From Chitinophaga pinensis (GTDB lineage: Bacteria > Bacteroidota > Bacteroidia > M30B66): a DNA stretch of 59,121 nucleotides. How positions within the stretch are numbered: the first letter of the stretch is position 1; each line of letters starts with the position of its first letter. Below are positions 34,518 through 43,518 of the stretch, piece after piece. The notes beneath the pieces were generated by a model that was not told where the DNA came from, made no database searches, and saw only the letters and a list, made by a program, of their open reading frames with translations. Position numbers and translations under genes: made by a program. The stretch is taken from contig CAMCXT010000016.1 in the NCBI GenBank assembly GCA_945883545.1, forward strand, positions 1-59,121, in the 5' to 3' direction.

Positions 34518-35373
34518 TTGCCGGATGTAAAAGATTGAGGTAAAAATGATCTTGCAATTTCGTGGTCCCATCCGCCGGAGGCGCTACAACAGGCTCTTTC
34601 GGACGGTTTAAAAAGTGCAATTCACGAATGTACTTGAACGCCGATGCGTACAATGCCGATCCTGCGTCAATTTCACCGCAAAGATGCAATATAACTTGAT
34701 CACGATTGAAATGATAGCGATCGTAAGCCAACAAAATGAAGTAAATAAAATCGTCGGGGGTTTGAAACTTAAACGAATTCGATAACACCAAACGCTGGTC
34801 CTTCAGCACAATAATGTCCATTCGAAAATCTTGCACATGACAAAAAACGCCATCTGCCTTGCTGTTTTCGGATGTTACTTTTTGCAAAAGATGATATAAA
34901 TAATGATGCTCGATCGAATCTGCACCCAACTCTTGTAAAAGTGGTTTCCAGGTATCGGGAATGACATAAACCACACGAATTCCCTGAATGTTTAAAACAT
35001 CATCTTGGACAATTTCGCTATCGTTCAACGGATGCACCAAAGCCAAAAGATCTTTCGCAGAATTGGTTTCGAACAATGCTTCAGGCACCAAGGTATATTT
35101 TGGAGAAACCCAAATCATTTCACGCGATTTAAAATCTTGCCTTACCAGCGGATGGCTCCTTAAAATTCGCGCTGCTGCCTGATGGGTTTGAAGTCCTGAA
35201 TATCCCGCCCGAACGGTATACTTTTCAACCAAAGGGAAACGATGCAGTACCAGATCGAACACGGCAATCAACAATTCCTCATCTGATAGCTGAATGCGCA
35301 GCAAACAATGTTGCAACTTGTCTGGTTGAAAACCAACATCAGCATAACGTAAAAGTGGAACAGGCTCGAACAT
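34504..35373 (-). CDS. DUF3822 family protein
   Basis: The 289-residue cytoplasmic protein belongs to the Bacteroidota family DUF3822, thought to have an actin-like/ASKHA-related fold; segments such as PKYTLVPEALFE, YHLLQ, VFCHVQDFRMDIIVLKDQRLVL and LLAYDRYHFNRDQVILHLCGEIDAGSAL (shorter parts) match the family pattern. Function unknown. It is the first gene of the operon with rsmD and coaD, and is divergent from a RecD-like helicase gene with overlapping upstream regions. Confidence 0.82.
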   Translation of the reverse strand: MFEPVPLLRYADVGFQPDKLQHCLLRIQLSDEELLIAVFDLVLHRFPLVEKYTVRAGYSGLQTHQAAARILRSHPLVRQDFKSREMIWVSPKYTLVPEALFETNSAKDLLALVHPLNDSEIVQDDVLNIQGIRVVYVIPDTWKPLLQELGADSIEHHYLYHLLQKVTSENSKADGVFCHVQDFRMDIIVLKDQRLVLSNSFKFQTPDDFIYFILLAYDRYHFNRDQVILHLCGEIDAGSALYASAFKYIRELHFLNRPKEPVVAPPADGTTKLQDHFYLNLLHPANENY

Positions 35374-35383
35374 CGGGGCACAC

Positions 35384-35391
35384 TATCTTTG
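35384..35391 (+). promoter_or_regulatory. -7 promoter box TATCTTTG of the RecD-like gene
   Basis: Exact TAnnTTTG match just upstream of the DUF3822 start on the other strand. It lies inside the frame starting at the GTG at 35355, so that GTG is unlikely to be the start; the TTG at 35418 lies 26 bases downstream. Confidence 0.5.
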
Positions 35392-35417
35392 CGGCAAGTT
35401 TAACCCAAAACCACCGA

Positions 35418-36848
35418 TTGACCAAGAAAGAGTTTATCGATCTGCTTAGCAGAAACCTCGGCCATCAGCCTACAACTGGGCAATTGCGGCTATTTAACCT
35501 GCTCACCGATTTTTTGGCATCGCAGGAGAAGGACCGCGTATTTCTGCTCCGAGGCAACGCTGGAACGGGAAAAACGAGCATCGTGAAGGCTTTGGTGAAG
35601 ACCTTTCCTTCCACACAACTTAAAACCCAGCTTCTTGCGCCTACAGGCCGCGCTGCCAAAGTACTTGCAGCCTATTCGGGACAGCCAGCTTACACAATAC
35701 ACAAGCGAATCTATTTCACGCAATCGGGCGACTTAGGCATGCATTTCAGCTTGCAGCGGAACTTGTTTAAGAAAACGCTTTTCATTGTAGATGAAGCCTC
35801 GATGATTGGCGGCGAAAATGCCGATTCTGAGCACAATCTTCTAGCCGACCTGATCGAATATGTAATGAGTGGCGACGATTGTCGTTTGATGCTGATTGGC
35901 GACAATGCTCAGCTTCCGCCGGTAGGCTTGGAGGACAGTCCGGCGATTGACAAATCTTTTCTCGAACGGAATCACTATTTGAAAGTAACCGAAACGCTGC
36001 TCGATGAAGTGGTTCGACAAGGCGAAGATTCGGGCATTTTGTGGAACGCGACCAAAATTCGCGACCAGCTCAACTCGGGCGAAAATGTTTTCCCGAACCT
36101 GCATACAAAAGAGTTTCCTGATGTTTTTCGCATCACCGGTCAGGATTTGGAAGATCACCTCAATTTCGCCTTCGGCAGATACGGAGCCGAAGAAGTGCTT
36201 GTGGTAACGCGTTCCAACAAAAATGCAGGTTTGTACAACCGACAAATCAGGGCGCGGATTCATTGGCAGGAAGAAGAAATTGCCAATGGCGACCACTTGA
36301 TGATCGTGAGAAACAACTATTTCTGGCTTCCCGAGGAGTCGAAACAAGGCTTTATCGCCAATGGAGATACTGCCGAAATTCTCAAGTTGGGCAAGCGTTA
36401 CACGAAAGGAAATTATCGCTTCGCGGATGCGCAGATTCGTTTCGTGGATTATCCCGAACAGGCCGAAACCGACGTGCGATTGTTGCTTAACACATTAGAT
36501 TCGAACCAAGCGAACCTCACCTACAACGAGCAAAAAGAGATTTATGCTTTGGTGGAAGAAGATTACATGGATGTTCCGTTAAAGGTCGATCGACGCAAAA
36601 AACTCAAGCAGGATCCCTTCATAAACGCACTTCAGGTGAAATTTGCCTATGCTGTAACTTGCCACAAAGCACAAGGTGGGCAATGGAAATGCGTGTTTGT
36701 GGACCAAGGATTTCTCCAAGATGATATGTTGGACAGAAGTTTCCTTCGTTGGCTATATACTGCTGTAACCCGCGCCACAGAAAGACTTTACCTTGTAAAT
36801 TTCAGCAAAGAGTTCTTCCCCGACGAAGAAACCGAAACCTTTTATTGA
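35418..36848 (+). CDS. RecD-like superfamily 1 DNA helicase
   Basis: The 476-residue product (starting at the TTG at 35418, N-terminus LTKKEFIDLLSRNLGHQPT) is a superfamily 1 ATPase: Walker A LRGNAGTGKTSIVKAL, motif II DEASMI, motif III LMLIGDNAQLPPVG, and near the C-terminus the UvrD-like TCHKAQGGQWKCVFVD and YTAVTRATERLYLV. It resembles the short stand-alone RecD-like helicases of Bacteroidota, not the RecBCD subunit itself. The frame is open upstream to a GTG at 35355 inside the divergent DUF3822 start region, but the promoter box at 35384 argues for the TTG. Confidence 0.88.
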   Translation: MTKKEFIDLLSRNLGHQPTTGQLRLFNLLTDFLASQEKDRVFLLRGNAGTGKTSIVKALVKTFPSTQLKTQLLAPTGRAAKVLAAYSGQPAYTIHKRIYFTQSGDLGMHFSLQRNLFKKTLFIVDEASMIGGENADSEHNLLADLIEYVMSGDDCRLMLIGDNAQLPPVGLEDSPAIDKSFLERNHYLKVTETLLDEVVRQGEDSGILWNATKIRDQLNSGENVFPNLHTKEFPDVFRITGQDLEDHLNFAFGRYGAEEVLVVTRSNKNAGLYNRQIRARIHWQEEEIANGDHLMIVRNNYFWLPEESKQGFIANGDTAEILKLGKRYTKGNYRFADAQIRFVDYPEQAETDVRLLLNTLDSNQANLTYNEQKEIYALVEEDYMDVPLKVDRRKKLKQDPFINALQVKFAYAVTCHKAQGGQWKCVFVDQGFLQDDMLDRSFLRWLYTAVTRATERLYLVNFSKEFFPDEETETFY

Positions 36849-36866
36849 CCACTGAATGGCATTCGT

Positions 36867-36874
36867 TACTTTTG
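36867..36874 (+). promoter_or_regulatory. -7 promoter box TACTTTTG, four bases before the start codon
   Basis: Exact TAnnTTTG match ending four bases before the ATG at 36879 of the outer-membrane protein gene, again suggesting a leaderless mRNA. Confidence 0.55.
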
Positions 36875-36878
36875 CGCG

Positions 36879-38801
36879 ATGAGAATTTTGACGATCTTCT
36901 TGCTGCTTTCCCTTCCGGGGATAAATTACGCCCAGTTCCAGCAGATGAACATGAATCAGAATTCGGGCAGCAGTGGCTTCGATTCGACAGGCGTTTCAAG
37001 GGATTCATCAAATGTACAGTTTACCACTTTGGCATTTACCGAGCAAGGAAGCGGCATGATGCAGCGGGAATCTTATTCGCTCGATCGGTTTCAATTGTAC
37101 CAACCGTTTTACCGTACACAGCTGATAAATACGAGCTTAGGGAACAATGGAAATGCATTTCAGAATCTCATATACAATCCTAGCTTTAACCGAGGGTTGA
37201 ACTGGGGTTTTCGCACCTTTTCGGCTTTCACATTTCAACCTGAAAATCAGATTTTCTACGATGCACAATCGCCCTTCACCAAAGCGATGTATGTGCAAGG
37301 GAGCAAACAAGAAAATTACTTCATGTTGCTGCATACCCAAAACATTGGGAAATCGTTGAATTTCGGTATCGATTACCAACGTATAAATTCAGAAGGATTC
37401 TTCACCAGATCAACTGCTGCACATTCTGCAATTCGTGCACATATGTGGCTTCGACCACAAAAAAGCCGTTACCAGGCAATGTTGGGATTGGTTTATCACA
37501 ACGGTGCGAGTCAAGAAAACGGTGGTTTAACTGCCGAAGGAGATAGCTTATTTAACAGCCGTTCGATAGATAACCAGAAATTGTATCCAGTTCATTTGCA
37601 AGATGCCAAAAACAATGTTTTCCAAAATGGTGTGGTGCTTAGACAAAGCTACGACTTGGTATCGAAAAGAAATGATTCACTTCAAAGCAAAGGTGGGATT
37701 TTAAGATTGCAACACACAGCAATTTATGGATTTAACAGGCATGCCTATTTCGACGAATCGCCCGATTCTTCATTTTACGGAGGTTTTGTGTCGTCGGGTA
37801 TCAATTTCACTGCGTGGATGCAACGACGTGTGGTTTCAGAATCGGCATTGTTGCGATTAAGCACCCGTCCCGATACTGGAAATTTGGTAAAAACAGAATA
37901 CAAAGCCTTTGTTCGTCAACAGTGGATTGAGTTGGAATCTACACCAGCCATCGGTTTGGATTCGCTAAAGTTCAACACCTTGAACCAAAGTGTCGGTGGA
38001 TTTTTCAGACTTCGTAACAAGAGCATCAACCTATTTGCTGAGGCTGAAGCATTTTTTGCAGGCTACAATGCTGGAGATCTGAAGCTTTCAGGGCAACTTA
38101 CTGTTCAACCTGGAAAAAACATGAAGCTCATTGCTGGCTTAGAAAGTTTTAGTCAGGAAGCAGATTATCAATTGCATCGTTTTGTTTCTAATTTCAAGAC
38201 TTGGAACAATGATTTTTCGAAGATAAACCACCTGAAAATCTTTGGTGATTTACATTTTTCCAAATTGAATGTAACACTTGGTGCATCGAATCAAACTACG
38301 GGCAATTTTATTTATGTTGATTCAACTGGATCTCCGAAGCAAACTTCTACAATAGTGAATGTTTTAGCATTTTCGTTGAAGCACCAAATTAGATTCTGGA
38401 AATTTCATTTGCATTCGAATGTGTTGTATCAACAAGCAAGTAATTCAGATTTATTGAGAATTCCTGAGGTTCAAATTCAAGAGAATTTCTTTTTTGAATC
38501 GATCATCAAACGCAGCAAAACAACCATTCGATTAGGAATAGACTTTATGGGCTGTACAGCATTTACATCGAGTGGTTACTTGCCATACAGCGGATTGTTT
38601 TATTTACAGAATGCTGAACAAAACACAGGATTATTGCAGGCTGATGTGTATTTAAGTGCTAAAATTCGTCGGGTGAGAATATTTGCAAAAGCCGAAAATG
38701 CAAGTTTTCGTTTAACACCTGAAGATTACCAGCTTATATATGGTCGTCCATTAAGCGGGAGATCATTGAAATTCGGATTTAGTTGGGTGTTTTTTGATTG
38801 A
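36879..38801 (+). CDS. outer-membrane beta-barrel protein (putative porin, Porin_10-like)
   Basis: The 640-residue product has a signal peptide (MRILTIFLLLSLPGINYAQ), a short disordered Ser/Asn/Gln region, and then alternating hydrophobic/polar strands with aromatic girdles (for example YQPFYRTQLINTSLG, NWGFRTFSAFTFQPE, MLGLVYHNGASQ) ending in LKFGFSWVFFD; the terminal aromatic residue is typical of barrels assembled by the BAM complex. The first part matches the Bacteroidota putative-porin family. Cargo unknown. The gene stands alone; a weak hairpin at 38797-38818 overlaps its stop. Confidence 0.75.
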   Translation: MRILTIFLLLSLPGINYAQFQQMNMNQNSGSSGFDSTGVSRDSSNVQFTTLAFTEQGSGMMQRESYSLDRFQLYQPFYRTQLINTSLGNNGNAFQNLIYNPSFNRGLNWGFRTFSAFTFQPENQIFYDAQSPFTKAMYVQGSKQENYFMLLHTQNIGKSLNFGIDYQRINSEGFFTRSTAAHSAIRAHMWLRPQKSRYQAMLGLVYHNGASQENGGLTAEGDSLFNSRSIDNQKLYPVHLQDAKNNVFQNGVVLRQSYDLVSKRNDSLQSKGGILRLQHTAIYGFNRHAYFDESPDSSFYGGFVSSGINFTAWMQRRVVSESALLRLSTRPDTGNLVKTEYKAFVRQQWIELESTPAIGLDSLKFNTLNQSVGGFFRLRNKSINLFAEAEAFFAGYNAGDLKLSGQLTVQPGKNMKLIAGLESFSQEADYQLHRFVSNFKTWNNDFSKINHLKIFGDLHFSKLNVTLGASNQTTGNFIYVDSTGSPKQTSTIVNVLAFSLKHQIRFWKFHLHSNVLYQQASNSDLLRIPEVQIQENFFFESIIKRSKTTIRLGIDFMGCTAFTSSGYLPYSGLFYLQNAEQNTGLLQADVYLSAKIRRVRIFAKAENASFRLTPEDYQLIYGRPLSGRSLKFGFSWVFFD

Positions 38802-38818
38802 TTTATTTGATTCAATCG
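38797..38818 (+). terminator. weak hairpin at the end of the porin gene
   Basis: GATTGA (38797-38802) and TCAATC (38813-38818) pair across the stop codon, followed by GTTTATTT. A marginal terminator. Confidence 0.3.
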
Positions 38819-38924
38819 TTTATTTAGAAATACAGAATTACTTTCCAAAAAGTAGGCAAACTGATCCCTTCCCAACATTCCCTACTAACTTCTTAACAAT
38901 TCTTTCTAGTGATACTGATTAGTT

Positions 38925-38932
38925 TATTTTTG
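38925..38932 (+). promoter_or_regulatory. -7 promoter box TATTTTTG
   Basis: Exact TAnnTTTG match 17 bases before the ATG at 38950 of the first LTD surface protein. Confidence 0.5.
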
Positions 38933-38949
38933 CCTCAAATAATCTGATC

Positions 38950-41103
38950 ATGAAAAGATTAATACTCTCTATCTCTATCGCATTATCAAGCTTGGTCGCG
39001 CAAGCTCAACTTACGCCAGGAGCCATTGCATTTCTAGGCTTTCAAGCTGATGCGCCTGATGCATTTGCTTTTGTTACGCTTCAAGACATTCCTGCTGGAG
39101 ACTCTATTTTTATTACAGATAACGGTTGGAACGGTTCTGCTTTCTTCACCAACGAAAACACAATGAGCTGGAAAGCAAATGTTGCAGTACCTGCCGCTTC
39201 GGTAATCCGCATTCAAGATCCAAATGATCCTGGCATACCAAACGCTCTCATTGTTGGCCCAGGAACAACAAGAGGTAAACTAACAGGTTTGGCTGTAGCT
39301 GGTGACCAACTTTTCGCATACACATTAGGCGCAGGAGGTTCGCAAATACCTTTAGCCGCTTTTTCTACTAACGGCTTTCTTGCAACCTGCAACACATCAG
39401 GAATTGGAAATGCTCCTTCATCTTGCTTGCCTTCAAATTTGACTTTAGGCACACATGCGATCCAGTTGAATTCCGATGCAAATTCAGGTTCAAATCCTGA
39501 CAATGCATTTTTCAATATCCCAACCATCACTGGAACTGTAGATGAAATCCTTGCCTTGGTTAATGATCTCGACAATTGGACCAACAACGAAGACTTTCTT
39601 ATCGCTGGTTATGATGTTTGGCCTGATTGGAACTTCACCATCGGACAAGCTGAACCGTCCATAGTGAACTTTGCCGTTTCAGCAGTGAGCATCACAGAAG
39701 GAGGAAATCCTGTAAGTGTTAACTTTTCAATCACACCAGCACTCATCGTTCCGAAAAACATTTCAATTCAGATTGATGTAACTGGAAATGTTTCATCTGC
39801 AGATATTGTAACAAACCCAGCACATACAGACGGTTTGGTGAACGTAACAATCCCTGCCAACGTTACTAGCTTCTCTTTTAGCATTGGAGCGATTGCCGGC
39901 GACGGAACAGAAGGCGATGAACTAACATCTATTTCAATCGCTTCAACCGATGCAGGAATTAATATCGGTCCTGATAACTTCATCAACATGGAAATTATCG
40001 AAGACCTCAATACCAGCTTCGTTTCCTTCCCAGTTGGAAACTCTTCTTACAATTTAATTGAAGGAGAAACACTCACACTCGATTTGGCCATTAGTCCAGT
40101 AAATGCTTCTGAGTCAACATTTAACATCGAAATCATCCCCGGTCTTGGTGTTGATCAAAACGACTATACCTGCACGCCTCAGGAAGCAGGCGGGTTGATC
40201 ACTTTTACAGTTCCTGCTGGTCAATCATCGGTGCAACTGGTAGTATTATTGAACGATGACCTTGAAGTTGAAGACCTTGAATCGATTCAATTGAACTTGG
40301 TAAATCTATCTGGAAACTTCTCTCTCGGTGTGTTGAGTTCAATCACAGTAAACATTACCGACAACGATGTTCCAGTGAACTTCCCAACTTTGTTTATCAA
40401 TGAGTTAATGTCGGCTAACACCGTTACATTTATCGATAACGACAATCTTCCAGACGACTGGATTGAGATTTACAATGCAGGAACAGAACCAGTTGATTTG
40501 GCTGGATTGTTCATGACTGACGATATTCAAAATCCCGGCAAACACCAATTTGTTGACGGATTCCCAGATGAGACAACTATTCTTCCAGGCGGATTCAAAA
40601 TTGTTTGGGCAGATGATAGTCTTTCACAAGGACCGATGCACGTAAATTTCACATTGCCTTCAACAGGGGGTTTCATCGGTCTGTATCAAGAAACCAATGG
40701 AGGTTCAGGCACATTCTTCGTTACGGTAGATACCATTACTTATCCCCAGCTTGGGCTCGACAAAAGCTACGGAAGATCGCAAGACGGCCAATTGCCTTGG
40801 GTGATTTTTAACGGTGCAACGCCTGCATCATCCAATGGGGATGTAGTTACAGTTGAAAATTCTGCTACACAAACCCTAATCGCCTTTCCAAACCCAGTTC
40901 AAAACAACCTAAACATCCAACTTGTATCTGCAGAAAGTTCTGTGATCAAAGTTCATGATGTAACTGGTCGTTTGGTTTGGTCTAAAGAATCTTCGCTAGA
41001 CCTGATCTACATCGAAACATCCAATTGGGAAAATGGAACTTACATTGTAGATGTGACGCAATGTTCAAAACGAATTGCACTGAAAATTCAGGTGATTCAA
41101 TAG
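38950..41103 (+). CDS. T9SS-secreted surface protein: unassigned N-terminal domain, two Calx-beta-like domains, lamin-tail domain
   Basis: The 717-residue product has a signal peptide (ending LVAQAQ), then an unassigned domain (about residues 22-225) with GAIAFLGFQADAPDAFAFV, FITDNGW and GPGTTRGKLTGL...GDQLFAYT. Two Calx-beta-like domains follow (about 235-345, VSITEGG; 354-475, NLIEGETLTL, closing with ITDNDV), then a lamin-tail domain (478-630, LFINELMSAN, DDWIEIYNAGTEPVDLAG) and a T9SS type A tail (about 642-717, IAFPNPVQNNLNI). It is a close paralogue in layout of the genes at 41272 and 51508. Likely exported to the cell surface; the function is unknown and may be adhesion or carrying partner enzymes. 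Confidence 0.85.
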   Translation: MKRLILSISIALSSLVAQAQLTPGAIAFLGFQADAPDAFAFVTLQDIPAGDSIFITDNGWNGSAFFTNENTMSWKANVAVPAASVIRIQDPNDPGIPNALIVGPGTTRGKLTGLAVAGDQLFAYTLGAGGSQIPLAAFSTNGFLATCNTSGIGNAPSSCLPSNLTLGTHAIQLNSDANSGSNPDNAFFNIPTITGTVDEILALVNDLDNWTNNEDFLIAGYDVWPDWNFTIGQAEPSIVNFAVSAVSITEGGNPVSVNFSITPALIVPKNISIQIDVTGNVSSADIVTNPAHTDGLVNVTIPANVTSFSFSIGAIAGDGTEGDELTSISIASTDAGINIGPDNFINMEIIEDLNTSFVSFPVGNSSYNLIEGETLTLDLAISPVNASESTFNIEIIPGLGVDQNDYTCTPQEAGGLITFTVPAGQSSVQLVVLLNDDLEVEDLESIQLNLVNLSGNFSLGVLSSITVNITDNDVPVNFPTLFINELMSANTVTFIDNDNLPDDWIEIYNAGTEPVDLAGLFMTDDIQNPGKHQFVDGFPDETTILPGGFKIVWADDSLSQGPMHVNFTLPSTGGFIGLYQETNGGSGTFFVTVDTITYPQLGLDKSYGRSQDGQLPWVIFNGATPASSNGDVVTVENSATQTLIAFPNPVQNNLNIQLVSAESSVIKVHDVTGRLVWSKESSLDLIYIETSNWENGTYIVDVTQCSKRIALKIQVIQ

Positions 41104-41123
41104 AACAAAAAAACTCACTAATG

Positions 41124-41155
41124 AAAGGTGGTCTCTACAAGGATCACCTTTTTTT
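41124..41155 (+). terminator. intrinsic terminator after the first LTD surface protein
   Basis: AAAGGTGGTC (41124-41133) pairs with GATCACCTTT (41142-41151), with one G-T pair, followed by a T-run. It separates the two tandem paralogues. Confidence 0.8.
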
Positions 41156-41183
41156 ATGGATCCAATTAAGCCAATCGTTCTGC

Positions 41184-41191
41184 TAACTTTG
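41184..41191 (+). promoter_or_regulatory. -7 promoter box TAACTTTG
   Basis: Exact TAnnTTTG match between the upstream terminator and the ATG at 41272, leaving a leader of about 75 bases. Confidence 0.45.
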
Positions 41192-41271
41192 TTGTTCCTA
41201 TTGAAAGACTGTAATCCTGCAACTCAAAATGATGAATTGCGTATGAAAGCAGGCTTTCGAAAACTATCATT

Positions 41272-43428
41272 ATGCGCAATTTCATTACGGTTATACTATT
41301 AACTAGCGTTTCAATTTTCAAGTTAAGTTCTCAAATACTTCCTCCGGGAGCTGTTGCATTTATTGGCTTTCAAAGCGACCAACCTATCTCGTTTGCATTC
41401 GTTAATTTAGTTGATCTTGAACCCAATACCTCCATTTCATTTACCGACAATAAATGGGGTTTCGACCATCTGGTAACTTCCGAACAAACAGTTGTTTGGA
41501 CCAGCCCAGACACACTCTTGCCAACAGGAACAATCGTACAATTGCAAGACAATGGCAGCGAAAATATGCAAGTCATCGGCGCAGGAACAACAATTGGCAG
41601 ATTGTACATCATGGGTGGTCAAGGAGATCAGATTTTGGCTTATACAGGTCTTGAAACAGATCCATCATTTATCGCTGGAATTAGCAACAGTAACTGGCAG
41701 GAAACCTGCGATTCGCTTACCTTTTTTCAATTCAGAACTTGTCTCCCAGAACCGCTCGAAAATGGCGTTACGGCAGTTTCATTTACAAATAGTCAGTCGT
41801 TTAATGTCGACAATGGCTACTTTTCAATTACACCATTTCAGGCAACTGGGCTCGATATGCTCACCATCATCAACAATGTAAATTATTGGTTTATGGACAA
41901 TGCCGGTGCCGGCGGATTTAGCAATTGGCCTGACTGGGAAGAAGGGAGCACACAACCATTTCCCTCTGTGATTGAATTTTCCCAAGACAGCTATTCGATT
42001 CTTGAAGGAGGAAGCCAAGCTACTATCACCTTGAATTTAAGTGCTACACAATTCACGCCGCAAACTGTTGTCATCAATGCGATTGGCTTCCCCGGAATAA
42101 CCTCAACCGATTACAGCACAGTTCCAGGACTAAACAATGGAAATATTACACTCGACATTCCTGCAAATACTACAGAAATAAGCTTTAGCGTGCAAGGATT
42201 ACTAGATGGTTTTGGAGAACTTGACGAGAACATCACCTTTACAATCGGCGCTCTTTCGGGAGGCTTGATCGCTGGAAGTCAAGACAATACTCAAGTAACA
42301 ATAATTAACACCGACCAAATATTCTCACAAATCAACTTCGACGCTGACACACTTTACATCACCGAAGGTGCAGGACCAATCGACATTAATTTAAACATTA
42401 CACCTACAGTTGCGGCCTCATATATATCGGTGATCACTGCGTTCAATGGTCCGAGCGTTCAAACAGATTATTTCACCACTCCAGCACTTGGGAATTCGCA
42501 ACTGCTTCTGCAATCTACCATCAACCAAGGCACTTTGAGTTTTAGCTTGAACACCTTCAATGACTTTTTGATTGAAGCAGATGAAGTGGTTCGATTTACC
42601 ATCACAACCGTTTCAACTGGACTTCAAATTGGCACCACTAGCAGTGTTGTTGTGATCATCCTAGATAACGACAATGCACCAACAGTTTACACTCCCGAAC
42701 TTTTCCTCAACGAACTATGTTCGGTCAACAATAGCTATCCTGATCCCAATCAGCAATACGACGATTGGATCGAATTGTACAATGCAGATACATCCACAGT
42801 GAACTTTGCAGGATTTAAAATCACCAACAATTTGAGCAATCCTGCACTTTTCACCTTTCCTTCGGTGAGTAGCCAAACCACAATCGAACCTGGAAGTTTC
42901 AAAGTACTTTGGGCCGACCAAAATACGACTCAAGGTCCATTGCACTTGAACTTCACACTGAGTGAAACCAATGGAGGAACTATCGGATTGTTTGCTCAAG
43001 ATGGCGAAACATTGCTCGATCAAATTACCTATCCGCCTTTGTTGCCCGGAACCACCTACGGCCGTTATTTAGATGGGAATTCAAATTGGAAGCTGCTCTT
43101 CTACCCTACTCCAGGCGCACCGAATTCCGATAGTATTCCTGAAGTTGGTCTAAATCCTGGCATCGAAGGTAATGACGGCTTGTTTTCTGTTTTCCCCAAT
43201 CCAACAACCGACATCATTCAGGTCTTGAAAGTGGGTTCATCAACCGAACAGGTTACGAGCATTCAACTTTTCGATTTGCATGGAAAGGCAATTTCAATTG
43301 ACGTTGAGATGATTAAGCCTAACAAATTTTGGTCGATCGACTGTTCAACACTTCCATCAGGTGTTTACATGATCGGCATCAATTCTGCCAAAAAACATTC
43401 TTCGATAAAGTTTCTTCTGCAACAATAA
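41272..43428 (+). CDS. T9SS-secreted surface protein, second paralogue with LTD
   Basis: The 718-residue product repeats the layout of the preceding gene: signal peptide (ending KLSSQ), unassigned domain with GAVAFIGFQSDQPISFAFV, FTDNKW and GAGTTIGRL...GDQILAYT (about 22-225), two Calx-beta-like domains (about 230 and 350 onward, with SILEGG and YITEGAG), a lamin-tail domain (about 477-625, LFLNELC, DDWIELYNADTSTVNFAG) and a T9SS type A tail (about 637-718, FSVFPNPTTDI). The two genes are tandem but clearly diverged, each with its own promoter. Likely surface-exposed; function unknown. Confidence 0.85.
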   Translation: MRNFITVILLTSVSIFKLSSQILPPGAVAFIGFQSDQPISFAFVNLVDLEPNTSISFTDNKWGFDHLVTSEQTVVWTSPDTLLPTGTIVQLQDNGSENMQVIGAGTTIGRLYIMGGQGDQILAYTGLETDPSFIAGISNSNWQETCDSLTFFQFRTCLPEPLENGVTAVSFTNSQSFNVDNGYFSITPFQATGLDMLTIINNVNYWFMDNAGAGGFSNWPDWEEGSTQPFPSVIEFSQDSYSILEGGSQATITLNLSATQFTPQTVVINAIGFPGITSTDYSTVPGLNNGNITLDIPANTTEISFSVQGLLDGFGELDENITFTIGALSGGLIAGSQDNTQVTIINTDQIFSQINFDADTLYITEGAGPIDINLNITPTVAASYISVITAFNGPSVQTDYFTTPALGNSQLLLQSTINQGTLSFSLNTFNDFLIEADEVVRFTITTVSTGLQIGTTSSVVVIILDNDNAPTVYTPELFLNELCSVNNSYPDPNQQYDDWIELYNADTSTVNFAGFKITNNLSNPALFTFPSVSSQTTIEPGSFKVLWADQNTTQGPLHLNFTLSETNGGTIGLFAQDGETLLDQITYPPLLPGTTYGRYLDGNSNWKLLFYPTPGAPNSDSIPEVGLNPGIEGNDGLFSVFPNPTTDIIQVLKVGSSTEQVTSIQLFDLHGKAISIDVEMIKPNKFWSIDCSTLPSGVYMIGINSAKKHSSIKFLLQQ

Positions 43429-43518
43429 CATTCACATTTTCAGAACATTTTATTAACCCAAAATGCAACTAATTCTAAGTTAATAATGCATTAACTTTAC
43501 ACCGTTGTTCCGATCTGA

